Positions 27,440 through 36,500 of a stretch of DNA of 64,000 nucleotides are shown piece after piece. The first letter of the stretch is position 1, and every line of letters starts with the position of its first letter. A program made the translations under genes and the position numbers. The DNA is taken from contig JAEWHR010000134.1 of assembly GCA_023387655.1 (NCBI GenBank), forward strand, positions 1 to 64,000, in the 5' to 3' direction. The notes beneath the pieces were generated by a model. It saw nothing but the letters and a program-made list of their open reading frames with translations. It was not told the origin of the DNA and searched no databases. The DNA is from Bacillota bacterium (lineage in GTDB: Bacteria > Bacillota > Clostridia > Lachnospirales > Lachnospiraceae).

Positions 27440-28572
27440 ACATTCACCTCCTCATCACAGTTACAATACTGCTGACTTAGTGTGGTAACTAGGTTACTAC
27501 GTGTAATTAAACCAACCAAATAACCATCTTCTTTTATCACTGGGATGGTTGATATTTGTTGTTCTGTCACTAACTTTAATGCATCTACTATGGTGTTTTC
27601 GGGATTTAATGTAGGGAAATCTTTGATCATGAATTTTTCTGCAGATTGTGTTCTGTCCCTTACACTTCTTAGCTGGTTGGCTTTCACAATACCCTGCAAA
27701 TGACGATTTTCTGGATTAATAATTAGAAGGCTATCAACTTTTTGTTGACGCATTTTATCAATACATTTAATAACTGATAAATCTTTTGTCGCTGTGACCG
27801 GTTTATTCATCATAAAATCTTGAACTTTAATAAATTCTGGTGAAGACCATATTCGGTTTTTACCAACAAAGTTGGATACATACTCATCTATCGGATTTTT
27901 TAAAATATTCTCTGGAGTGTCATATTGAAGTACACATCCTTCCCTCATGATGCATATCTTATCTGCTATCTTAATCGCTTCATCCATATCATGAGTAACA
28001 AAAACTATTGTTTTCTTTAGCTTCGATTGTAATTCTACTAATTCATCCTGTAAATCAGATCTTGTCATAGGATCAAGTGCAGAAAACGGTTCATCCATCA
28101 ATATAACATCAGGGTCATTAGCAAATGCTCTTGCGACACCAACTCTTTGCTGCTGCCCACCACTTAATTCCGTTGGATACCTGTCAACGAAATCCTCATA
28201 ATCAAGACCTACCATGTTCATGAGTTTCTTGGTGTTTTCCGTAATATGTGCGGAATCTACTTTTAGAATCTTTGGTATTATCTCGATGTTTTCTTTAATT
28301 GTCATATGAGGAAATAATCCCGTTTGCTGGATTACATATCCAATCTTTCTTCGTAACGATACTTCATCTAATGATAGAATATCTTCCCCATCAATTTGAA
28401 TAGAACCACTTGATGGTTTGATAAGTCTGTTTATCATCTTTAATAAAGTTGTCTTTCCACAACCACTTTCCCCAATAATTGCAACTAAGTTACCAGTTTC
28501 AATGGTGAAAGTAACATCTTTTAGTATTTTCTTTGTCTTAAAACTTTTTGAAATATTTGAAAATTGAATCAT
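27436..28572 (-). CDS. OpuC-type betaine ABC transporter ATP-binding protein with CBS domains
   Basis: 378 residues. The ABC ATPase has Walker A GESGCGKT (about 34-41), signature LSGGQQQRVGVARAF and Walker B VILMDEPFSALD. Two CBS domains fill about 255-370. OpuCA/ProV ATPases use them to sense ionic strength or, in some Firmicutes, c-di-AMP. It powers the downstream fused permease/binding protein. GGAGG lies upstream of the ATG. The promoter lies under a long inverted repeat, and the BusR-like regulator is encoded just upstream, so the operon is probably repressed when c-di-AMP is high. Confidence 0.94.
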   Translation of the reverse strand: MIQFSNISKSFKTKKILKDVTFTIETGNLVAIIGESGCGKTTLLKMINRLIKPSSGSIQIDGEDILSLDEVSLRRKIGYVIQQTGLFPHMTIKENIEIIPKILKVDSAHITENTKKLMNMVGLDYEDFVDRYPTELSGGQQQRVGVARAFANDPDVILMDEPFSALDPMTRSDLQDELVELQSKLKKTIVFVTHDMDEAIKIADKICIMREGCVLQYDTPENILKNPIDEYVSNFVGKNRIWSSPEFIKVQDFMMNKPVTATKDLSVIKCIDKMRQQKVDSLLIINPENRHLQGIVKANQLRSVRDRTQSAEKFMIKDFPTLNPENTIVDALKLVTEQQISTIPVIKEDGYLVGLITRSNLVTTLSQQYCNCDEEVNV

Positions 28573-28592
28573 ATTTTTTACCTCCTTACTTG

Positions 28593-28635
28593 AAGTAACA
28601 ACCTATATACTATTATAAAGTTGTTACTTTGTCAA
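28593..28635 (-). promoter_or_regulatory. Promoter of the opuC operon inside a bipartite inverted repeat (candidate BusR operator)
   Basis: Perfect 10-bp half-sites AAGTAACAAC (28593-28602) and GTTGTTACTT (28620-28629) are 17 bp apart; counted from the AAGTAAC cores the gap is 23 bp. On the minus strand TTGACA (28635-28630) abuts one half-site and a candidate -10 TAGTAT (28612-28607) follows after 17 bp, inside the repeat. A bound repressor would occlude the promoter. Confidence 0.75.
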
Positions 28636-28690
28636 GAAAAAATCTTTTTCCAAAATATGAATATAATTGTGTAGGTCCATTTTTTTTCAT

Positions 28691-28794
28691 GAACAAAGTG
28701 GCTTCGCCGCTCTAAGCTCCGCGAATCAACAAATTCAGGGCGATGCCACTTTGTCGCGCCGAAGCGTCAGCGGAGTGCGCATCCCTCGGAGAGT
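28691..28794. other. GC-rich structured intergenic element
   Basis: About 100 bp much richer in G+C than its surroundings. Arms 28693-28708 and 28739-28754 pair (10 bp, one T-T mismatch, 5 bp). CTCCGC (28718-28723 region) can also pair with GCGGAG near 28770. There is no reading frame of note. It could be a small mobile repeat unit or a structured RNA. Confidence 0.55.
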
Positions 28795-28856
28795 TTTTTA
28801 ATTTATAGGGCGCAATTTCCTATAAATTAAAAAAGCACCCATTTCACAATGAGTGC
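28795..28856 (-). terminator. Terminator(s) after busR-like gene
   Basis: On the minus strand a hairpin GCACTCAT / ATGGGTGC is followed by TTTTTT, just after the regulator's stop codon. It runs directly into a second perfect stem, TTTTTTAATTTATAGG / CCTATAAATTAAAAAA (about 28795-28835). Confidence 0.85.
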
Positions 28857-28866
28857 TATCCCTTAC

Positions 28867-29514
28867 CTATTCATTTGTTGATGGATATAAAAAATTTCTA
28901 ACTCGAATTGGAGCATCGTCTTGGGTAATAAAATATAGGATGTCCTTTTCTTTAATATGAGTATATGGTCCCGGTGAAATCATGGTGGCGTCTCCTCGCC
29001 TGATCGCTATCACCGTAGCTCCTGTATGTTGCCAAAACTGTAATTCTGCAACAGTTTTTCCAAGAAAAACACAGTCTTTTGTAATTAGTATTTCAAATGG
29101 CATAAACGGATTTAATGAACGAAAATGCTCAGAAGCAGATATGAGTTCTGTCAAATGTTGATTCATAACCTCCATCTCAGTTCTCTGCCTTGCAATACTT
29201 TGTTGAATATTATCCTTAATCGTATCTATCGTTTGGCGTTTGCTATATTGTTTGATAAATTTTATCGCATTTTCCGTGGATTTTATTGTTACACCACTAC
29301 CTTTTTCGGATGATACAATTTCTAAATCACATAAAACACAAATCGCTCTTCTGGCGGTTTCCGGAGACACCCTGTATTGCCCTGCAATAGAAGAACGAGC
29401 ATATATCTTATCTCCAACCTTGTATTCTTCGCTTGCAATCCTTGATGCTATCTCCACTGCAATCTGTTGATACCTAGGGATTGCAGTTTTATTCTTCCTC
29501 TGTTCCTCCATCAT
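28867..29514 (-). CDS. busR: BusR-like GntR-family regulator with RCK_C (TrkA-C) domain
   Basis: 215 residues. The N-terminal GntR-type winged helix is PRYQQIAVEIASRI followed by ARSSIAGQYRVSPETARRAI and EKGSGVTI (about 13-75). A coiled-coil linker (about 80-118) follows. The C-terminal RCK_C domain runs from about 125 to 205, with VFLGKTVAELQFWQHTGATV and SPGPYTHIKEKDILYF. This architecture is that of BusR, which binds c-di-AMP through RCK_C and represses the betaine transporter busAB in Lactococcus and Streptococcus. Location next to opuC genes supports the same role. GAGGA lies 6 nt before the ATG. Confidence 0.88.
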   Translation of the reverse strand: MMEEQRKNKTAIPRYQQIAVEIASRIASEEYKVGDKIYARSSIAGQYRVSPETARRAICVLCDLEIVSSEKGSGVTIKSTENAIKFIKQYSKRQTIDTIKDNIQQSIARQRTEMEVMNQHLTELISASEHFRSLNPFMPFEILITKDCVFLGKTVAELQFWQHTGATVIAIRRGDATMISPGPYTHIKEKDILYFITQDDAPIRVRNFLYPSTNE

Positions 29515-29562
29515 GGATTCCTCTTTCTATTATTCACAATCAAAATTAGTAACTTAAAAGTC

Positions 29563-29955
29563 CTATCTTGAAGCACAGCAATTAATCTCAAAGATACTAT
29601 CTACCATCTTATGAATTAAAATTGCCTTAGGTGTATCTTCTAAAGTATATAAAACTTCTTTTCCTAGTCTTCTGCTCTTTATTATTCCAGTCTGCCTTAA
29701 GGTTTTTAAATGATGTGATACCGCAGGTGCTGTCATACGGACTGCTGCCGCTATATCATTTACACATTCTTCGCTATGACATAATAACCAAAGGATGCGT
29801 AATCTTGTACCATCACTAAGCTGACTAAAAACTTCCGCAGCCATTAAGAATTCATGTTCCTGAGGAATATTGTGTAATAACTTCGTAAGGCTTCCATCAT
29901 GATTATGCAGTTGTGATTGTTCTAATGGGGTCAAAGTTTCTTTTTTCTCTAACAT
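29563..29955 (-). CDS. ArsR family metal-responsive repressor
   Basis: 130 residues. The winged helix is HEFLMAAEVFSQLSDGTRLRILWLL, then EECVNDIAAAVRMTAPAVSHHLKTLRQTG and the wing SRRLGKEVLYTL. Possible metal ligands are Cys in the ECVND segment, HNHD near the N-terminus, and a C-terminal NCCASR. This resembles CzrA/SmtB-type repressors released by Zn or Cd. It probably controls the P-type ATPase operon 4 kb away. ATG 29955 is chosen with GGAG 8 nt upstream; the frame continues to a TTG 27 codons earlier without a ribosome-binding site. Confidence 0.88.
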   Translation of the reverse strand: MLEKKETLTPLEQSQLHNHDGSLTKLLHNIPQEHEFLMAAEVFSQLSDGTRLRILWLLCHSEECVNDIAAAVRMTAPAVSHHLKTLRQTGIIKSRRLGKEVLYTLEDTPKAILIHKMVDSIFEINCCASR

Positions 29956-30236
29956 TTCTTTTCTCCATTCCTGCGCATTAATAGGCGCATACAAGACTTG
30001 TAACGAGGAATGCACAGGCACAAATCTTACAGTCAAAAGAATATTATTTATTTAAACAATTCTCTTAAACTCCCTGTTTGGCTCCACGAATCTATGGTTA
30101 CCTACCTGCTTATCATATTATTATAACATGATATGAGTAGAAAACAAGAGCACCTAAGGTTCACCATTCCAAATCATTTTTCTATCCCTTTACATTAAAT
30201 ACTATCCAACGCCATAAATTATATATATTTTCCAAT

Positions 30237-30424
30237 ACCTATGCACCAAACATCGAACAACTAAGCATTAAATCATCTAATACTTATGCATTAAATATCT
30301 TCTAACACTTATGAATTAAACATCTTCTAACACTTATGAATTAAATATCTTCTAGCACTTATGAATTAAACATCTTCTAACACATATGAATAAATATCAT
30401 CTAACACCTAAGCATTAAACATTA
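30237..30424. repeat. 25-bp tandem repeat, about 8 copies, growing from the 3' end of the exporter gene
   Basis: The unit is ACTTATGAATTAAACATCTT plus CTAAC. Copies diverge towards both ends. The last copy covers the stop codon of the ABC permease, and the repeats match that gene end (Met-Phe-Asn-Ala-stop), each carrying a stop in that frame. The rest of the 29956-30236 gap shows only a short TTAAACAATT at 30052-30061 that also occurs in the metal-ATPase operator. Confidence 0.85.
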
Positions 30425-31625
30425 TCTTTTCACTATTAAACGCTTTTGCCATTGCTATAGTGACAATAATTGCAAGGATTAACGTAGCACCACTGGATAT
30501 TGCAAATTGAGTAAAGGTAAGTTCATTTGTCATAATATTTTGAATTGCTAATGAGTTCCCGTATACCGGAATTGCATATTGATAAAGAGGTTTTTCTATT
30601 CCTCCCTGATACATCGTCAACATACCTGCCACAATAATTACGATATAAAGAGGCGATATGTAAGAGCTTGCCTCTTTTGCTGTTTTTGCAAATACACTAA
30701 CGAGGGCAACCAATCCAACATAGAGATATACCATAATAATCATGATAAGAAGTAACGCTAGTATCTGTAACAAATCAAAACGGACACTTACCGCCGCCCC
30801 CTCTGAACTCATATCGCCTGCCATCATCGGCATAGCAATAAGCATGGAAATAGCATAGACAACCGCTGAAATACTAGATAACACCGCAAGAGAGCTTAAT
30901 TTACCTAATACAATTTCACTTCTTTTAATTGGTGTTAACAAAAGCTTTGCCATAGTGCCTCGTTCTTTCTCACCCGTAATAGCATCTACTCCAAGGCTCA
31001 TCGCACCGGTAAATAACATAAACGTAATCATATATGGTAGTAGCATTGCTAAAAACTGCCCATTTTGTTTATCTTCATCCACTATTACCTTATCTGTAAT
31101 CTGAAATACCTGCAATAACTCAAGATTACCCAATCGATTTCTTAATAACTGCTGTTGTAATGGATCAAGTACCATGCTCTTAAACTTACTCTCTGCTTCT
31201 TGTGAGTACTTTGCGGCAGTATTATAATATAGTGTAACCATCGGAATAATATCGCCAGATTTTTCATAGGAAGCTATGGTATCATTAAAACTATCTTCAA
31301 AAGAAACGAATAGATCAATGGATTCGTCCAAGATCATCTTTTCATAATCCTCTTCTGAACTTTCTTTCGTAAGAAAAGTAACCTTGGCATTCTCTAAAAA
31401 TCCCGAAGCATTTAAAAAACTCTCATACTCCTTGGGCATATTCTGAATATAGACAATCGATTCATGCTTTTTAATATCATCAACCATTCGATTAATCATG
31501 ACACCAATTAACGAATACATTCCAACTATAATAATAGCAGGAAGTATAAATAAGCTAAAAATCATCTTTTTATCTTGAAAAATACGCCGAATTTCTTTCT
31601 TAAAAATAATCTTAGCACCCTTCAT
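30408..31625 (-). CDS. ABC-2 type exporter permease (NatB-like)
   Basis: 405 residues. There is one helix near 20-42, a large extracytoplasmic domain (about 45-195), then five helices. The region MSLGVDAITGEKERGTMAKLLLTPIKRSEIVLGKL is the conserved ABC-2 coupling segment. NatB/YhaP-type permeases form exporters, for example for Na+, peptides or antibiotics; the substrate is not determinable here. The start is ATG 31625 with GGAGGA 8 nt upstream, overlapping the end of the ATPase gene. The gene ends inside a tandem repeat. Confidence 0.9.
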   Translation of the reverse strand: MKGAKIIFKKEIRRIFQDKKMIFSLFILPAIIIVGMYSLIGVMINRMVDDIKKHESIVYIQNMPKEYESFLNASGFLENAKVTFLTKESSEEDYEKMILDESIDLFVSFEDSFNDTIASYEKSGDIIPMVTLYYNTAAKYSQEAESKFKSMVLDPLQQQLLRNRLGNLELLQVFQITDKVIVDEDKQNGQFLAMLLPYMITFMLFTGAMSLGVDAITGEKERGTMAKLLLTPIKRSEIVLGKLSSLAVLSSISAVVYAISMLIAMPMMAGDMSSEGAAVSVRFDLLQILALLLIMIIMVYLYVGLVALVSVFAKTAKEASSYISPLYIVIIVAGMLTMYQGGIEKPLYQYAIPVYGNSLAIQNIMTNELTFTQFAISSGATLILAIIVTIAMAKAFNSEKIMFNA

Positions 31626-31626
31626 C

Positions 31627-32403
31627 TTACGCTTCCTCCTTGTTATATAATTGATATAGTTGAAAGAAAGCATCTTCTAAATCATTTGCCTTTGTCTCTT
31701 TTAGAATCTTAGATAGAGTACCCTCAATTACCTTTCGTCCTTCTATAATAATTCCAATCCTGTCACACAATTTTTCTGCTTCACTCATGATATGGGTCGA
31801 AATAATAATAAGTTTTCCTTCTTTTTTTAGCTCCTTTAAGTAATCTGTGACACTTCGCGCGGTTACAATGTCAAGCCCACTTGTAGGTTCGTCAAAAATT
31901 ATGATTTCTGGGTCATGTGCCAAAGATACCGCGATTGCAGTCTTCTGTTTCATACCAGTTGACAACTCTTCAATCTTTTTATCTTGAAATGGCGTAATTC
32001 CGAAGTAATGAAATAACTTTTCTCTTCTTTTAATACATTCTATCTCTGATACTCCATGAAGATTAGCAAAGAAATGAAACATATACCTTGCAGAAAATTG
32101 TGGGTCTAGCTTAATTTCATTGGTTAGAAAACTTATAGATTCTCTAACTTTATTCGATTGAGTTACTGTATCAAAACCATTCACCTTAATAGAACCTTTC
32201 GTTGGATTTAATAAGGTGGCTACACATCGAAGTATTGTTGTCTTTCCTGCTCCGTTTGGACCTAACAATCCATAAATCTCCCCTGGTTTTGCAATTAAGC
32301 TAACATCATTTGCTGCACATTTCATATTATCTTTCGTTTTGAGCTGTCGCATTTGCCGCTTCGATAGTTTATAAATCTTGGTCAAATGATTGATTTCTAT
32401 CAT
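31627..32403 (-). CDS. ABC exporter ATP-binding protein (NatA-like)
   Basis: 258 residues with Walker A GPNGAGKTTILR, signature LSTGMKQKTAIAVSLAH, Walker B IIIFDEPTSGLD and switch His in ISTHIMSEAE. The LSTGMKQK signature is typical of the NatA/DRA subfamily. It drives the permease encoded 1 nt downstream. It follows the foldase gene by 17 nt, so mfd, foldase, ATPase and permease may share one transcript. Confidence 0.92.
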   Translation of the reverse strand: MIEINHLTKIYKLSKRQMRQLKTKDNMKCAANDVSLIAKPGEIYGLLGPNGAGKTTILRCVATLLNPTKGSIKVNGFDTVTQSNKVRESISFLTNEIKLDPQFSARYMFHFFANLHGVSEIECIKRREKLFHYFGITPFQDKKIEELSTGMKQKTAIAVSLAHDPEIIIFDEPTSGLDIVTARSVTDYLKELKKEGKLIIISTHIMSEAEKLCDRIGIIIEGRKVIEGTLSKILKETKANDLEDAFFQLYQLYNKEEA

Positions 32404-32420
32404 ACTCCCACCCCTTATTT

Positions 32421-33470
32421 TTACTGGACTAATTCACCTGTAATATCGATGGAGTCCCAAATCTCTTTATTTAACTTAACTTCTTTCTCCTGTTCCCATT
32501 TACTGTATTCTACATCAAAGGCTTCTTCTTGTCGTTCAATGATAATATCTTCCTTTTTGCTATCCGTAGCTTCACGATCTAATAAGGAAACGCAACGAAA
32601 GATAAAATAACCCTCTTCTGTATCAACAACTTCACTAATCTCCCCCTCTTCTAAAGCAAATGCTACCTTCTCTAATTCTTCTTTCATATCACCTCTTCCA
32701 ACTGTTATTTCTACTTCATCTTCATCATCAGAATTTGCCGAAGCAAAATCATAAAAACTATTTACACTAAGAGCTTCTTCTCTTAATCTATCTGCACGGT
32801 CTTTGGCTTCATTTAGCTGCTCTTGTGTATATTCAATACGATTACCATTGGCATCAAATCCATACTTTCCAACAAGGATATATTGAAATACTGCTTGTCT
32901 TGCTACCTCATCCGATACCTCTGTATCCACATTTAAGGTTAAGCTTTCATATATTTTATTAGCAAGCATATTGTCTTTATAAATTTTATTCACTACCCCT
33001 TTATTCACATTGTAGTACTCTAATGCTTCCGGAGAAAAGTTGCTAATAAAATCTGCGGTATATTCGTCTACATCCAATAGCTCATCTTCTGATAACGTTA
33101 TCCCTAACTCTTCTGCCTTAGAGCAAACTAACGTTAGGTATTCGATCTCTTCATATACTGAATCTTTCAATAACTGCTCATAGGTAGTACCTTCTTTGTC
33201 AATCACAAGACTCCATACATCCTTGCCATATAATTCTTCTATCTCTTCCTTTCTAGACTGAAGATATAATATAGCTTCTTCATAGCTAACCGTAAGACCA
33301 TTAACAGTAAGAACTGTTTTCCCTTGTTTATCCTGTTCAGAAATTTCAGGCGCTACCGTTACCCCATCTTGATTTGCCACATCACCATCTTTATTTTTAC
33401 TACATGCCCACAGGGAAGTTGCTAGGGTTATCGCCAATATCACCGTGCCTATTCTCTTTATCTTTCTCAT
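32421..33470 (-). CDS. PrsA/SurA-like lipoprotein foldase
   Basis: 349 residues with a lipoprotein signal ending at LATSLWAC, so it is anchored outside the membrane. The SurA-type N-terminal helical region (about 45-200) is followed by a parvulin-like part (about 190-310) with ASANSDDEDEVEITVGRGDM and FALEEGEISEVVDTEEGYFIF. It probably helps secreted proteins fold; whether the rotamase site is active is unclear. GGAGG lies 5-6 nt before ATG 33470. It follows mfd in the same direction. Confidence 0.85.
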   Translation of the reverse strand: MRKIKRIGTVILAITLATSLWACSKNKDGDVANQDGVTVAPEISEQDKQGKTVLTVNGLTVSYEEAILYLQSRKEEIEELYGKDVWSLVIDKEGTTYEQLLKDSVYEEIEYLTLVCSKAEELGITLSEDELLDVDEYTADFISNFSPEALEYYNVNKGVVNKIYKDNMLANKIYESLTLNVDTEVSDEVARQAVFQYILVGKYGFDANGNRIEYTQEQLNEAKDRADRLREEALSVNSFYDFASANSDDEDEVEITVGRGDMKEELEKVAFALEEGEISEVVDTEEGYFIFRCVSLLDREATDSKKEDIIIERQEEAFDVEYSKWEQEKEVKLNKEIWDSIDITGELVQ

Positions 33471-33548
33471 CTTATCCTCCATTCCTACGCATGTTTATTG
33501 CGCTTAAGAAGTTTGTATCTCTCCCTTTGGTTTCTTTTTACCCACTCT

Positions 33549-36500
33549 TTACATAAGGACTTGAAAATCCAGTAAAAGAGATTTTACACTATCAAAAACT
33601 GCTAATGTGTCTATCGTCCCTATCTTCGCATTCTTAACAACATTGGTCATACGATAGGTAAAAAACGGAGTAGCACCAGGGGTCATTTTCAAATTGTTTC
33701 CTACCTTTAAAAGAAGCTCTGGTATCTTCTCAACTTTTATCTTTGCCTTCGGATACATTGTTAATTTAACCTCAGTACCTTTTTGAACAAGATTACTAAC
33801 ACATACTTGATGAGCCATTGACTTAAGCAATGCAATATTTAATAGATTATTTACAGAGGTTGGAATGTCCCCAAAACGATCAAGCATCTCTTCTTGCATA
33901 TCCATAAATTCTTCTTCATTCTCTATACCAGCTATGCGCTTATACATATCAAGTTTTTGCATCTCATTCTTAATATAGGTTGAAGGAATAAAAGCGTCCA
34001 TATCCATGTCAATGCTAGTATCAAAAGCATCCTCCTCACGAATTTCACCCTTTAATCCTTTTACCGCATCATTTAGCATCTTACAATATAAATCATAACC
34101 GACCGCTTCCATATGACCGCTTTGTTGAGCACCTAGAAGATTTCCAGCTCCACGAATTTCAAGGTCACGCATCGCAATCTTAAATCCTGATCCAAGCTCT
34201 GTAAATTCTTTAATCGCCTGCAAACGTTTCTCGGCAACTTCCTTTAATAGTTTATCTCTCTTATACATAAGGAAAGCATACGAAGTACGGTTGGAACGCC
34301 CAACACGACCACGAAGCTGATATAACTGTGATAACCCAAGCTGATCTGCATTGTCAATGATCATCGTATTGACATTTGATATATCAAGACCTGTTTCGAT
34401 TATCGTAGTAGATACTAGTACGTCAATTTCACCATTAATAAATTCAAACATAATTTTTTCCAACTGATGCTCATGCATCTGTCCGTGGGCAAATGCTACA
34501 TTTGCATCAGGGACCAACTTTGCAATCGTATTCGTAATCTCATCCAGACCATTGACACGGTTGTGTACATAATATACCTGACCGCCTCTTGCTAATTCAC
34601 GATTAATAGCTTCTCTTATTATTTCGTCATTATGCTCTAGTACAAATGTTTGTATTGGCAAACGATCTACCGGTGGCTCTTCCAAAACACTCATGTCTCT
34701 GATTCCAACTAGGCTCATGTGAAGAGTTCTTGGAATCGGAGTGGCAGTAAGAGTTAAAACATCAATATCACCCTTCATCTGTTTGATTTTTTCTTTGTGG
34801 GTAACACCAAAGCGTTGCTCCTCGTCAATAATCAAGAGACCTAGATTTTTAAACTGTACATCTTTTGATAATACACGATGAGTCCCTATTAAGATATCAA
34901 GCTGACCTTTTTTCAAACGCTCTAATGTCTTCTTTTGCTGGGCTGGTGTTTTAAAACGACATAGCATATCAATATTAATTGGGAAGTTCATCATTCTCTG
35001 ACTAAATGTATTGTAATGCTGTTGCGCTAATATTGTAGTTGGCACTAAAAATACCACCTGTTTTCCATCCGAAACAGCCTTAAATGCAGCGCGAATAGCA
35101 ATTTCTGTCTTTCCATATCCCACGTCACCACAAATCAAGCGATCCATAATTTTTTTACTTTCCATATCCCGTTTGGTATCATCAATCGCTCTTAATTGAT
35201 CGTCGGTTTCTTCATAAGGGAACATCTCTTCAAATTCTTTTTGCCAAACCGTATCCTCACAAAAAGCATGCCCCGCCTTTGCTTGTCTTATTGCATAGAG
35301 CTCTACTAGTTCTTTTGCAATCTCTTTAACCGCTCCCCTGACTTTGGCTTTTGTATTCTTCCACTCAACAGAGTTTAATTTATTAAGTTTTGGCTTTTTC
35401 GCATCTGCACCGGCATATTTTTGAATAACATCTAAGCCAGTCGCTAGAATGTAGAGTACTCCTCCGCCTCCATACTCTAATTTTATATAATCTTTGCTAA
35501 CTTTATCAACTTCTATTTTTTCAATACCACGGTAAATTCCTAATCCATGATTTTCGTGTACGACATAGTCCCCAATATTTAAATCAGTAAAACTTTGTAT
35601 CTGCTTTCCTTCATAATTAGGCTTTTTCTTTCTCTTCTTTTTCTCAGCTCCAAAGATGTCGCTTTCTGAAATAATCACAAGCTTAATAAGCGGATACTCA
35701 AAGCCACGGTGAACACTGCCGTGCATAACCACGATTTCACCCTTTACTGGTATTCTATCTTCATCTTCACTATAAATAGCCGGTAATTCATTGTCTCTTA
35801 TATCCTGTGCAAGCCTTGCTGCTCTGGTCCTAGAACCAGAGAGTAAAATCACACGGTAACCGTTTCTCTTCCAGTTTTGTAAATCTTTTATTAAGATTTC
35901 AAAATTATTATTGTATGGATTGACACTTTTTACGGTAATATCCACTTTCTTTTTAGCAGCAAGCTGCATCACCTTATGATCCATTGTACTAATCAATACG
36001 CTGTTTCTACGACTTAAGTTTGCTAACAATTCCTTATAATCATAGATAACATCCATCTGGCTTGGCAAAATATATCCCTTTTCAATACGTCCTACCATAC
36101 TCTCTGAAAACTCAGTAAATACAGCTTCGCCCTTCTCTGCCAAACGGTTTGGCTCATCAGCAAAAATAATCGAACTATCATTTGCAAAGTAATCAAAGAA
36201 AGAACAGGTTTTATCATAAAAGAATCGAATATAGCTATCAAGATTTAATGAACCTTGCAAACACTCAAGATTTTCTTTAAATTCCTCAACAATCTGATTT
36301 ATCCTAGAAGCTTCCTCGGTCTTTTGCTCTTCTCGCAATTTTAACACATACTCTTTTTGCTCTGCATTTAACCTTTGAAGTCCTTTTTTTAGTGCCTCTG
36401 GCTCTAGAATTATTTCAGTAGCTGGATAGATCACTGCCGTACTGACTCTTTCTATGGAGCGTTGGCTTCCAACATCAAAGGTTCGAATAGAGTCTATCTC

